Shown: positions 16,993 to 25,024 of the stretch, piece by piece | Position numbering within the stretch: position 1 is the first letter of the stretch | How the letters are laid out: each line of letters starts with the position of its first letter | Position numbers and translations under genes: made by a program | Notes under the pieces: generated by a model | What the model was told of the DNA's origin: nothing | The model's database searches: none | Seen by the model: only the letters and a program-made list of their open reading frames with translations | Assembly (NCBI GenBank): GCA_035541215.1 | Contig: DATKNV010000231.1 | Location: forward strand, 1-31,158 | Direction of reading: 5' to 3' | Source of the DNA: DASZHJ01 sp035541215 | Lineage (GTDB): Bacteria; Pseudomonadota; Alphaproteobacteria; ATCC43930; CGMCC-115725 | DNA length: 31,158 nucleotides

Positions 16993-17712
16993 TCAGGGTG
17001 GCCTTCGTGCGGGCGAGACCGCGTCGGCGCCGAGGAACGCGCGCTCGAGGACGCCGCTGGCTTGCATCGCCGCGGGGGTACCTTCGGCGACGACGCGTCC
17101 CATGGCAAGGGCGTAGACGCGATCGGCGATCTCGAGCGCGCGGGCGACGCTTTGCTCCGCCAGCAGCACGGCGGCGCCGCCGGCGGCGATGCCGCGCAAG
17201 CGAAGCATGAGCTCGTCGACGACGACCGGCGCAAGGCCGAGCGAGGGCTCGTCGAGGAGCAGCAGCTTGGGCTCGCTCATGAGCGCGCGTCCGATCGCGA
17301 GCATCTGCTGCTGTCCGCCCGAGAGCTGCCAGGCCGGGGTCATGAGCCGCTCCGCGAGCATCGGAAAGAGCTCGAGGACGGCGCTCATGCGCCGCTCCGC
17401 CGCTGCGGTCCCTTCGCGCGAGCCCACGAGCAGCGTGTCGCGGACGCTCATGCCCGGAAAGAGCCGCCGCCCCTCCGGCACGTAGCCGATGCCGCGCCGC
17501 GCGCGCTGCGCGGGCGAGAGCGCGCCGATCTCCTCGCCGGCGAGCCGCTGGCCGCCGCGCGCGGGCTCGAGCCCCATGATCGAGCGCAGCAGCGTCGATT
17601 TGCCCGCGCCATTGGCGCCGAGGAGCGCCACCACCTCGCCCGCGGCCACCGCGAGCGAGGCGCTCTCCAGCGCCGCGCCGGGGACGTCGATCGCGAGGAG
17701 GCGCCCCCTCAT
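16993..17712 (-). CDS. livF: Branched-chain amino-acid-type ABC importer ATPase (LivF)
   Basis: A 239-residue LivF-type ATPase. Walker A is GANGAGKST (32-40), the signature LSGGQQQM starts at residue 130, Walker B is LLLLDEPSLGLAP (150-162) and GYVPEGRRLFPGMSV is the LivF-specific stretch. The N-terminal strand region is somewhat shorter than usual. ATG 17712 overlaps the LivM-LivG fusion stop by ATGA. Its intact signature motif contrasts with the degenerate one in its LivG partner. Confidence 0.93.
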   Translation of the reverse strand: MRGRLLAIDVPGAALESASLAVAAGEVVALLGANGAGKSTLLRSIMGLEPARGGQRLAGEEIGALSPAQRARRGIGYVPEGRRLFPGMSVRDTLLVGSREGTAAAERRMSAVLELFPMLAERLMTPAWQLSGGQQQMLAIGRALMSEPKLLLLDEPSLGLAPVVVDELMLRLRGIAAGGAAVLLAEQSVARALEIADRVYALAMGRVVAEGTPAAMQASGVLERAFLGADAVSPARRPP

Positions 17713-19502
17713 GACATTCCGGCCCGGCGGCCCAGATAGGCCGCGACGACGGCGGGGTTGCGGCGGATATCCTCGGGCTTGCCGCTCGCGATGACGCGCC
17801 CCTCGTCGAGCACCATGACGCGGTCGGCGACCGGCAGCAGGAAGGGCATGTTGTGCTCGATGACGAGGAGGCCGAGCCCGCGCCGCGCGAGGCGTCGCAG
17901 GCTGCGCGCGAGCTCCCCTTGCTCGGCCTCGTTCAGGCCCGCCGCGGGCTCGTCGAGGATGACGAGCTTGGGCTCGAGGGCGAGGATGCGCGCGATCTCG
18001 ACGCGCCAAGCCGCGCGGTAGGGGAGCGCGTTGCAGGGATAACGCGCGTACCCATCGGCATCGAGGACCTGCAGGAAATGCAGTGCCTCGGCCTCGTGAC
18101 GCTCGCGCCGGTCTCCGCGGTCGCGCCCCGCGAGCGCCGCACGGAAGCCGAGATCGTCCGAAAGGCTCGCGCGCGCCAGCGCCACCATCTCGAGCACCGA
18201 TAGCTCCGGCGGGAGCGCCGGGTGCTGAAAGCTGCGCCCGATGCCCGCGCGCGCGATCGCGCTGGCGCCGAGCGGCGTCAGGCTCTGCCCCGCCAGGATG
18301 ACCGTGCCTCCATCGGGCCGCACGAAGCCGCTCACGAGATTCGCGAGCGTGGTCTTGCCGGAGCCGTTGGGGCCGATGACGCCGAGGATCTCGCCGCGGT
18401 CGATGGTGAGATCGACGCCCTTCAAGGCCTCGATCCCGCCGAAGCGCTTGGCGAGGCCGCGCACCACCAGGAGCGGCAGGCCAGAGGGACCCTGCGGCTC
18501 CGGGAGCTCCGCGGGCGCCGGCAGGACCGGCCGCCGGACCCGCCCCAGCGCGGCGATCGTCCCGGCGACGGCGCCGGCGATGCCCGAGGGAGCGAGGACG
18601 ATCGCGAGGAGCAGCGCCGCGCCGTAGGCGAGGAGCGAATAGCCCTCGAGCGAGCGCAGCCACTCCGGCAAGTAAGTGAGCAGGAGCGCGCCGATGAAGG
18701 CGCCGGCGAGCCGCGTGCTGCCGCCGATCACGGTCATGGCGAGGCAGGCGACCATGACGGAGAACGCCATCGTCTCGGAGGAGACGACGCCGAGGATGTG
18801 GGCGTCGAGCGCCCCGGCGGCGCCGGCATATCCCGCGCTCAGGAGAAAGGCCGCGAGGCGCAGGTGCTGCTCGGAGAGGCCGATCGCGGAAGCCGCGAGC
18901 GGATCGCCGCGTAGCACGGCATAAGCGCGGCCCGTAAGGCCGCGCGTCAGGCGCAGCGAGAGCCAAGCGCCCGCCGCGACGACGAGCCAGACGACCGCTG
19001 CGAAGGCGATGCCCCGCGGCACCGTCCAGCCGAGGAGCACGATGCCGGGGACCCCGGTGAGGCCGAGCGCGCCGCCCGTGAACTCGCCGCCATTGACGGC
19101 CGCGAGGAGTGCGAGCTGCGCGAGGCCCAAGGTTGCGAGCGCGAAGTAATGCGAGGCAAGCCGCAGGACCGGAGCCGCTACGATTGCCGCAAGCGCCAGC
19201 GGGATCAGGATCGAGAGCGGGAAGGTCCCGAGGAAACCCAATCCGTAGCGGCCGCCGAGGACGGCGGTGACGTAGGCGCCGATGCCGAAAAAGGCGCCTT
19301 GCGCGAGCGAGAGCGCGCCCGCATGGCCGAAGATGAATTGGTATCCCAGCACGAGGACGACCTGGGTCCCCGCGAAGGCCAGCACGCGGAGCTCATAGGG
19401 CGAGGCAAATCCCGCATAGGCGATCAAGGCGAGCGCGGCGATCGCCCAAGGCGCGCGCGCGCCGAGGCCGCGCCAGGGCTGCGCGAGCGCGGCCGAGGTC
19501 AT
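17709..19502 (-). CDS. Fused LivM permease - LivG ATPase
   Basis: A 597-residue fusion. Residues 1-320 are a LivM-type permease with about nine to ten hydrophobic segments and the landmarks FIFGHAGALSLAQGAFFGIGAY and GRAYAVLRGDPLAASAIGL, split here only by position (54-76 and 191-209). A Pro-rich linker follows (about 325-342), then a LivG ATPase (345-597) with Walker A GPNGSGKTT (377-385), Walker B KLVILDEPAAG (512-522) and H-loop IEHNM (548-552). The ABC signature is degenerate: residues 492-502 read ALPYRAAWRVE where LivG normally has a YGQQ core. ATG 19502 overlaps the livH stop. A longer open frame of 904 codons reads back through livH out of frame and is not real. Fused LivM-LivG proteins are known; the degenerate signature is the unusual part. 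Confidence 0.9.
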   Translation of the reverse strand: MTSAALAQPWRGLGARAPWAIAALALIAYAGFASPYELRVLAFAGTQVVLVLGYQFIFGHAGALSLAQGAFFGIGAYVTAVLGGRYGLGFLGTFPLSILIPLALAAIVAAPVLRLASHYFALATLGLAQLALLAAVNGGEFTGGALGLTGVPGIVLLGWTVPRGIAFAAVVWLVVAAGAWLSLRLTRGLTGRAYAVLRGDPLAASAIGLSEQHLRLAAFLLSAGYAGAAGALDAHILGVVSSETMAFSVMVACLAMTVIGGSTRLAGAFIGALLLTYLPEWLRSLEGYSLLAYGAALLLAIVLAPSGIAGAVAGTIAALGRVRRPVLPAPAELPEPQGPSGLPLLVVRGLAKRFGGIEALKGVDLTIDRGEILGVIGPNGSGKTTLANLVSGFVRPDGGTVILAGQSLTPLGASAIARAGIGRSFQHPALPPELSVLEMVALARASLSDDLGFRAALAGRDRGDRRERHEAEALHFLQVLDADGYARYPCNALPYRAAWRVEIARILALEPKLVILDEPAAGLNEAEQGELARSLRRLARRGLGLLVIEHNMPFLLPVADRVMVLDEGRVIASGKPEDIRRNPAVVAAYLGRRAGMS

Positions 19503-20374
19503 GCGCGCCGCCCCGCGGCTTCGCCGTAGAAGCCCTGCGGCCGCCCCAGGAGGATCAGGAGAAGCACGCCGTAGAGCAGCGCTTCCGCGGTGATGTAGTC
19601 GAACCAGGCGGCCACCAGCGTCTCGAACACCCCGATCAGCAGCGCGCCAAGCACCGCGCCCTCGAGCGAGCCCCAGCCGCCGATCACGACGGCGATGTAG
19701 GCCTTGAGGATGAGTGCGCCGCCCTCGGTCGGCGTCACGAAGAACTGGTTGGAGAGGAGCGCGCCCGAGGCGCCCGCGAGCGCGGCGGCCAGCGCGAAGG
19801 TGAGCGCGATCATCGTGCGGACGGGAATGCCGAGTGCCGCCGCCATCTCGCGGTCCTGCGCCGTCGCGCGCATCCGCCGCCCGAGCTGGGTGTGCGCGAA
19901 GAGCCAGCGCTGCCCCGCCACCAGCGCCGCGGCGATCACGACGATCGCGAGCGATTGGTAGGAGAGCACGACGTGGCCCAAATGCATCTGGCCGCCGCCG
20001 AGGACCGGGGGCGCCGCGCGCGGCTCCGGCCCGAAGAGATGGAGCGCGCCGTTCTGCAGCAGCAGGCCCACGGCGATGGTGCTGATGAAGACCGAGCTCG
20101 CGGGGCGACGCATCAGCGGGAAATAGGCGAGCGCCGCGACCGCGAGGCCCAGCACCGCCATCGCCGCCATCACCAGCGGCAGCAGCGCGAGTCCCGGCAG
20201 CGGCAGCAGCGCCGCAAGTGCCGCCGCTCCATAGCCGCCGGCCATCACGAGGTCGCCCTGCGCGAAATTGACCGCGCTCGTCGCGTTGAGCACGAGCACG
20301 AAGCCCAGCGCCACCAGCGCGTAAGCCGCGCCGAGCGCGAGGCCGTTGAAGGCGAGCTGCAAGAAGGCGGTCAT
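19499..20374 (-). CDS. livH: Branched-chain amino-acid-type ABC importer permease (LivH)
   Basis: A 291-residue LivH-type permease: MTAFLQLAFNGLALGAAYAL, GFVLVLNATSAVNFAQGDLVM and AALGIPVRTMIALTFALAAALAG are typical, as is YIAVVIGGWGSLEGAVLGALL near the C-terminus. About eight transmembrane segments. First gene of the livH-livMG-livF-ridA unit. There is no binding-protein gene in the unit; the nearest Liv-type binding protein is at 21981-23114. Its Shine-Dalgarno is weak (CAGGG). Confidence 0.92.
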   Translation of the reverse strand: MTAFLQLAFNGLALGAAYALVALGFVLVLNATSAVNFAQGDLVMAGGYGAAALAALLPLPGLALLPLVMAAMAVLGLAVAALAYFPLMRRPASSVFISTIAVGLLLQNGALHLFGPEPRAAPPVLGGGQMHLGHVVLSYQSLAIVVIAAALVAGQRWLFAHTQLGRRMRATAQDREMAAALGIPVRTMIALTFALAAALAGASGALLSNQFFVTPTEGGALILKAYIAVVIGGWGSLEGAVLGALLIGVFETLVAAWFDYITAEALLYGVLLLILLGRPQGFYGEAAGRRA

Positions 20375-20431
20375 GGAGCCCTGCGACCGGTGGCGACCCT
20401 ACACCGGCAAATGGGTAACACATTTCGAGCC

Positions 20432-20445
20432 GCGAGCGCGCTCGC
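20432..20445. repeat. 14-bp palindrome in the livH / ligase divergent region
   Basis: GCGAGCGCGCTCGC is a perfect palindrome near the middle of the 136-base region between livH and the AMP-forming ligase. It could be an operator for either unit, but such palindromes are less surprising in a GC-rich genome. The rest of the gap shows only a weak promoter-like pair: TTGGCA (20448-20453) and CTAGAG (20472-20477), 18 bases apart, pointing toward the ligase. Confidence 0.3.
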
Positions 20446-20510
20446 CATTGGCAGGCCGCCCGGAGCGCCTGCTAGAGTGGATTGCACAGCAGCCCCGATG
20501 TGCGGAGCAA

Positions 20511-21971
20511 ATGACCGTCCGATACATTGCATTCCACGCGGCCGAGCGTCCCGGCGCCCTCGCCCTCATCCAGGACGGCCGGCAGATCACCTTTGCGGAG
20601 CTCGGCCGCGACGTTCGACGGTTCACGCGGGCGCTGCGCGATTTCGGCCTGCCGCGCGGCGCGAGCGCCGCCATCGGCTGCGCGGACGTCTATTGCCACT
20701 GGCTGATGCGGCTCGCCTTCGAGCGACTCGGCGTCGCCACGGCATCGCTGCCCGGCGAGGAGCACCTGAAATCGCAGCCGTTCCTCGACCACTTCGATCT
20801 CGTTCTGTCGCCGGGACCGATTCCCGCACGAACGATCCGGCGGCACCAGTCCGTGAGCCCCGATTGGCTCGGCCGCGTGCTCTCGTCCGAGGAGGAAGAT
20901 CCCGGCGACGCCGCGAGCGAGGGGCCCGACCATCCCCTCCGAATCCTCTACACCTCCGGAACGACGGGTGTCTCCAAGCGCCTGCTCTATCCCCGACGCA
21001 TCCACGAGCGCTCGATCGCGAAGTCGATGTGGTTCAACGGCGTCACCCGAGGGGCGCGGTATCTCCTCACCGTCCCCTTCTCCGTCGGCAGCAGCTATGC
21101 GAATGCGACGGCCTGCATTCGATCCGGCGGAACCGTCGTGGTCGAGAGCCGCATGCCCGTGGGACAGGCAATCGCGTCGCTGGGCATCACGCACGTGGCG
21201 CTGCCGCCGGCGCAATTGAAGCAGGTGCTGGACGAGCTGCCCGCGGGCTTCGCGAGGCCTCAGGGCCTCACGGTCTTCTCCTTCGGCGCCGCGGTCGCGA
21301 GCGGCTTGCGCGAGCGCGCCCTCGCAGGGCTCGCGACGGAGCTATGCGACATGTACGGCTCCAACGAGGCCGGCTATGTCAGCTCCGTGCGTCTGCGGGA
21401 CGGCGCGGCCAATGCCTGCGTCTGGCCCGGGGTTCAGGTCGAGATCGTCGACGAGCACGACCGCCCCTTGCCTCAGGGCGAGACGGGCCGGATCAGGGTC
21501 AAGACCGATTGCATGGTGGAGGGCTATCTGGACGATCCCGAGACCACCCGCCGGATGTTCCGGGGCGGATGGTTCTATGCGGGCGACACGGGCATCCTGC
21601 ACGGCCCCCGCCATCTGCAGGTCCTCGGGCGGAGCGACGAGCTCCTCAACATCGGCTGGCTCAAGCTCTCGCCTGCCTTCCTGGAGGATCGGGTCCTCGG
21701 CGCCGTCGAGGCCCGCGACGTCGGTATCTGCGCACTCCCCAACGCGGACGGAATCGAGGAGGTCTGCGTCGTCGTGTCGGGAGCGCAGTGCGGCGACCGC
21801 GAGCTGCTCGCGCGCATCACTTCCGCCTTCGCGTCGCATCAGATCGGGAGCTTCGGCGTGGTGCGCGCGGACCGCATTCCCCGAAACGAGAACGGGAAGA
21901 TCCTTCGCGATGCCCTGCGAAGCCTGGCCGCGAGCGTCGCCCGCCCGGCGCAGGCGAAATCCGTCGATTGA
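20511..21971 (+). CDS. AMP-forming acyl-CoA synthetase / ligase
   Basis: A 486-residue adenylate-forming enzyme of the ANL superfamily, which activates a carboxylic acid with ATP and usually transfers it to CoA. Core motifs: A3 LYTSGTTGVSKR (146-157), A5 MYGSNEAGYVSS, A7 YAGDTG, A8 GRSDELLNIGWLKLSP, and the catalytic lysine of the C-terminal domain, Lys463 in NENGKILR. A3 and A8 differ from the usual wording (no PKG after TTG, GWLK instead of GGxK). ATG 20511 is used: GGAG precedes it and the text FHAAERPGALALI matches a family N-terminus. The frame stays open to 20373, but that start would overlap livH's. It stands alone between two minus-strand units; the stop is 9 bases from the convergent binding-protein gene. 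Substrate unknown. Confidence 0.85.
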   Translation: MTVRYIAFHAAERPGALALIQDGRQITFAELGRDVRRFTRALRDFGLPRGASAAIGCADVYCHWLMRLAFERLGVATASLPGEEHLKSQPFLDHFDLVLSPGPIPARTIRRHQSVSPDWLGRVLSSEEEDPGDAASEGPDHPLRILYTSGTTGVSKRLLYPRRIHERSIAKSMWFNGVTRGARYLLTVPFSVGSSYANATACIRSGGTVVVESRMPVGQAIASLGITHVALPPAQLKQVLDELPAGFARPQGLTVFSFGAAVASGLRERALAGLATELCDMYGSNEAGYVSSVRLRDGAANACVWPGVQVEIVDEHDRPLPQGETGRIRVKTDCMVEGYLDDPETTRRMFRGGWFYAGDTGILHGPRHLQVLGRSDELLNIGWLKLSPAFLEDRVLGAVEARDVGICALPNADGIEEVCVVVSGAQCGDRELLARITSAFASHQIGSFGVVRADRIPRNENGKILRDALRSLAASVARPAQAKSVD

Positions 21972-21980
21972 TTCTCGCCG

Positions 21981-23114
21981 CTACATCGATGAACCGAGAT
22001 CGTCGTAGCGCACGGCGATCTTGGGCACGCGGCTCGTGCCGTCGTAGCAGAGGATGATCGCGGAATGCGCCATGTTGCCCTTGCCGTCGTCTTTATAGGT
22101 CATGGCGAGGCCGCGATAGGTCATGGTGACGAGCGCCTGGCGCATCTTTTCGGGGGTGGTGGCGCCGGCCTTTGCTGCCTCCAGCACCATCTGGACGCCG
22201 TCATACTGCGCGAGCGCATAGGAATCGGGCTCGGTGTCGAATGCCTTGCGATAGTCCGCGACGAAGCTCTCGATCGCCGGTGAGCCGCCGGAGATCGGCG
22301 AGGAGGCGTTCTCGGCGCAAACGCCTTTGAGCTGCTCGGGGCTCAGCAGCGCCGCGGTCGCGGGCTGGCCGATCGCCGAGCCCGAGACGATGGGAAGGCC
22401 CAGCCCCATCGACGAGGCCTGACCGATGATGAGCGCGGTCGAGGGCGCGTGGAGCTGGATCACCAGCACGTCCGGATGCGCGGCCTGCACCCGCGTCAGC
22501 ACCGGCAGCAGGTCCTTGACCGAGGTGTCGACGCCTTCGGAGAAGACCGGCGTCACGCCGAGCTTCTTGAAGGTCGCCTCGAGCACGGTCTTGCCGCCTT
22601 GGCCATAGGCGGTGGTCTGGTAGACGATCGCCGGCCGCTTCTTGTGGAGCTCCTCGACGACGTAGCGCGCCTGCGCGACCTTCACGACGGAGTCGCTCGG
22701 AAAAAAGCGGAAGACCCAGGGATTGCTCTGCTCGGTCACCTGCACGGAGCCCGAGATCGTAATGAGCGGCACCTTTTGCTCCAAGCCCACCGGCAGCATC
22801 GCCAAGATCTGCTGTCCCAGCATCGAGGCCACCACCGCCACCGCCGGGCCCTGGTCGAGCGCCTTCTCCAGCGCATTCACCGCGAGCTCGGGCGCCGTGC
22901 CGGTGTCGGCGACCTCGTAGCGGACCGCGAGCCCTGCCGGCGGATGGGTGAGCGCCAGCACCGCACCGTTCCGCTGGCTCGTCCCCTCGAGCGCGAGGAA
23001 ACCCGTGAGCGGGACCAGGACGGGAATGCGCACCTCGTCCGCGCGCGCGGGAAGCGCGGCGAGCGCCGCGATCAGCATCGGGAGCAGCAGCAAGCGGCGG
23101 GGGCGGGGGATCAA
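21981..23114 (-). CDS. Branched-chain amino-acid-type ABC substrate-binding protein (LivK-like)
   Basis: A 377-residue periplasmic binding protein of the Leu/Ile/Val-binding (peripla_BP_6) family. The signal peptide is MIPRPRRLLLL...LPARA with cleavage after ARA, about residue 25; the mature part begins with the family text VRIPVLVPLTGFLALEG. Later landmarks are NALEKALDQGPAVAVVASML, VPLITISGSV, WVFRFFPSD and YGQGGKTVLE. The start is TTG 23114, chosen because AAGGAGG stands 5 bases before it and it gives a proper signal peptide; an in-frame TTG at 23132 lacks such a site. It follows the dehydratase by 14 bases and is probably co-transcribed. It is a candidate binding protein for the nearby LivH-LivMG-LivF importer; the ligand may be a sugar acid, amino acid or aromatic acid. 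Confidence 0.9.
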   Translation of the reverse strand: MIPRPRRLLLLPMLIAALAALPARADEVRIPVLVPLTGFLALEGTSQRNGAVLALTHPPAGLAVRYEVADTGTAPELAVNALEKALDQGPAVAVVASMLGQQILAMLPVGLEQKVPLITISGSVQVTEQSNPWVFRFFPSDSVVKVAQARYVVEELHKKRPAIVYQTTAYGQGGKTVLEATFKKLGVTPVFSEGVDTSVKDLLPVLTRVQAAHPDVLVIQLHAPSTALIIGQASSMGLGLPIVSGSAIGQPATAALLSPEQLKGVCAENASSPISGGSPAIESFVADYRKAFDTEPDSYALAQYDGVQMVLEAAKAGATTPEKMRQALVTMTYRGLAMTYKDDGKGNMAHSAIILCYDGTSRVPKIAVRYDDLGSSM

Positions 23115-23119
23115 GAAAG

Positions 23120-23126
23120 CCTCCTT
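23120..23126 (-). promoter_or_regulatory. Shine-Dalgarno site deciding the TTG 23114 start
   Basis: AAGGAGG on the minus strand, the full consensus, 5 bases before TTG 23114. It lies just upstream of the LivK-like signal peptide and immediately after the end of the dehydratase gene. Confidence 0.8.
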
Positions 23127-23128
23127 GG

Positions 23129-24841
23129 TCAAGGTGCGGATGGCGCGCGCGTCGGCCGCGCGCGCAGGAAATCGAAGTCGCAGCCTTGGTCGGCCTGCAG
23201 GATCTGCTCGCGGTAGAGGCGGCGATAGCCTCGCGCGGGCGCGGGCGGCGGCGGTACGGACCGGCGCGCGAGCTCCGCGGGATCGACCATGAGATCAATC
23301 CGCCGCTCCCGCACCGAAAGGCGGATGCGGTCGCCGCTGCGCACCTTCGCGAGCGGACCGCCGCTCGCGGCGTCCGGCGCCACGTGCAGCACGACGGTGC
23401 CGTAAGCCGTGCCGCTCATGCGCGCGTCCGAAATGCGCACCATGTCCTTGACGCCCTTCCGCGCGAGCTTCCCCGGTATCGGCAGATAGCCCGCCTCGGG
23501 CATGCCGGACTCGCTGGTGGGGCCGGCGTTCTGCAGCACGAGGAAATCGTCGGGCGTTACGTCGAGATCGGGTGAGTCGATGCGCTCGGCCAGATCCTCG
23601 AGCGAGGTGAAGACGACCGCGCGGGCCTCGCGCTCGAAGAGGCGGGGATCGGCGGCGGCGCGCTTCAGGATGGCACCCTTGGGCGCGAGCGAGCCGAAGA
23701 GCGCCACGAGGCCGCCCTCCGCCTGGAGGGGCTCCGCGAGCGAGCGGACGACGGCGCGGTCGACGAAGGGCTCGCTGTCGGCGGCGAGCCGCTCGCCCAG
23801 CGTCTCGCCCGTGACGGTGCGGCAATCGAGATGGAGGAGCGGGCGGAGCTCGCGCAGCACGGCGCCGATGCCGCCGGCGGCGAAGAGGTCCTCCATGTAA
23901 TGCGGGCCCGTGGGCTTGAGGTCGACGATGACGGGCGTGCCGTCGCTGAGCTCGTTGAGGCGCGCGAGCGGGATCTCGACCCCGACGCGGCCCGCGATCG
24001 CCGTCAGGTGCAGGATCGCGTTGGTCGAGCCGCCGATCGCCAGCAGCACGCGGAGCGCGTTCTCGACGGATTTCGCGGTGACGACGTCGCTGGGCTTGAT
24101 TTTGCTGCGCGCGAGCTCGACGGCGGCCGCGCCCGTCGCCTCGGCCGCGCGGAGCCGGTCGGCGTGCACCGCTGGAATGGCCGCCGTCCCCGGCAGCATC
24201 ATGCCGAGCGCCTCGGCGATCGAGGCCATGGTGCTCGCGGTGCCCATGACGGCGCAGGTGCCGGCGGTGGTGGCGAGTCCCCCCTCGATCGTGTCGATCT
24301 CGGCGCGGCTCACCTCGCCCGCGCGGAAGCGCGCCCAGAAGCGCCGACAGTCCGTGCAGGCGCCGAGTCGCTCGCCGCGCATCCGACCGGTCATCATCGG
24401 CCCCGTTACGAGCTGGATCGCGGCAACATCCGCGGAGAGCGCGCCCATGAGCTGCGCCGGCACGGTCTTGTCGCAGCCGCCCACCAGCACGACCGCGTCC
24501 ATGGGCTGGGCGCGGATCATCTCCTCCGTGTCGATCGACATGAGGTTGCGGAACATCAGGCTCGTGGGATTGAGGAAGGGCTCGCCCAGCGAGATCGTCG
24601 GGAATTCCAGCGGCAGCGCGCCCGCGGCCAGCACGCCGCGCTTCACGGCCTGGACCAGCTCCGGCACCAGGCGGTGGCAATTGTTGAATCCGCTCGCGGT
24701 ATTGGCGATGCCGATCACGGGCTTCTCCAGCATCGCCGTCGAATAGCCCATGGAGCGCGCAAAGGAGCGGCGCAGATAGAGGGCGAAATCGCGATCGCCA
24801 TAATGAGTGAGGCCGCGCCTCAACCCCACGGGTTCCGTCAT
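23129..24841 (-). CDS. IlvD/Edd-family Fe-S dehydratase (sugar-acid dehydratase type)
   Basis: A 570-residue dehydratase of the dihydroxy-acid/6-phosphogluconate dehydratase family, which removes water from a 2,3-dihydroxy acid using an Fe-S cluster and Mg2+. The three cluster cysteines are Cys55 (GFNNCHRLV), Cys123 (VGGCDKTVPAQ) and Cys196 (AGTCAVMGTAST). SDARMSGTAYG and AGPTSESGMPEAG near the C-terminus complete the active site. The sequence resembles the sugar-acid (pentonate/hexonate) dehydratase branch more than biosynthetic IlvD, and no other ilv gene is nearby; this is a judgement from motif wording. ATG 24841 has a strong GAGGAGGAGG site. It is followed by the Liv-type binding protein, suggesting an imported hydroxy acid as substrate. 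Confidence 0.85.
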   Translation of the reverse strand: MTEPVGLRRGLTHYGDRDFALYLRRSFARSMGYSTAMLEKPVIGIANTASGFNNCHRLVPELVQAVKRGVLAAGALPLEFPTISLGEPFLNPTSLMFRNLMSIDTEEMIRAQPMDAVVLVGGCDKTVPAQLMGALSADVAAIQLVTGPMMTGRMRGERLGACTDCRRFWARFRAGEVSRAEIDTIEGGLATTAGTCAVMGTASTMASIAEALGMMLPGTAAIPAVHADRLRAAEATGAAAVELARSKIKPSDVVTAKSVENALRVLLAIGGSTNAILHLTAIAGRVGVEIPLARLNELSDGTPVIVDLKPTGPHYMEDLFAAGGIGAVLRELRPLLHLDCRTVTGETLGERLAADSEPFVDRAVVRSLAEPLQAEGGLVALFGSLAPKGAILKRAAADPRLFEREARAVVFTSLEDLAERIDSPDLDVTPDDFLVLQNAGPTSESGMPEAGYLPIPGKLARKGVKDMVRISDARMSGTAYGTVVLHVAPDAASGGPLAKVRSGDRIRLSVRERRIDLMVDPAELARRSVPPPPAPARGYRRLYREQILQADQGCDFDFLRARPTRAPSAP

Positions 24842-24901
24842 CGAGCCTCCTCCTCAGGACCGGTCTTGCCGCGGCGACTCGCGGGCCGGCATTGGCCCTG
24901 A

Positions 24902-24930
24902 GCTATCGGCGATGGGCCGCCGCCTGTCAA
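24902..24930 (-). promoter_or_regulatory. Predicted sigma-70 promoter for the dehydratase/binding-protein unit
   Basis: On the minus strand a perfect TTGACA (24930-24925) is followed after 17 bases by GATAGC (24907-24902). Transcription would begin near 24895, about 54 bases before the ATG at 24841. The -10 match is moderate. Confidence 0.5.
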
Positions 24931-24956
24931 TCCGCCGGGGCCCTCGCGAGGACTGC

Positions 24957-24985
24957 TTGGGCGGAGGCGGCATGAAGAGTATACT
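24957..24985 (+). promoter_or_regulatory. Predicted sigma-70 promoter for the stress-protein gene
   Basis: TTGGGC (24957-24962), a 17-base spacer and TATACT (24980-24985), followed by an AT-richer initial region (CAAAAATATCAG). The start would be near 24992, about 33 bases before the gene at 25025, which is preceded by AAGGAG. This is the best-looking promoter in the window and is arranged back-to-back with the minus-strand promoter at 24902-24930. Confidence 0.6.
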
Positions 24986-25024
24986 GCCGCAAAAATATCA
25001 GGGACTTCACGCAAGGAGCGACAC

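Noticed and set aside
19503..20423. N-terminal extension of the LivM-LivG fusion to 904 residues
   Set aside because: The extension lies over livH in another frame. The ATG at 19502 overlapping the livH stop gives a normal LivM start.
20373..20510. Longer N-terminus of the AMP-forming ligase from ATG 20373
   Set aside because: This codon overlaps the livH start codon on the other strand and the added residues lack family likeness. The promoter-like pair at 20448-20477 would also lie inside the gene. Not fully excluded.
23129..24841. Biosynthetic dihydroxy-acid dehydratase IlvD
   Set aside because: No other ilv gene nearby, an importer binding protein follows in the same unit, and motif wording leans to the sugar-acid dehydratase branch; kept at family level.
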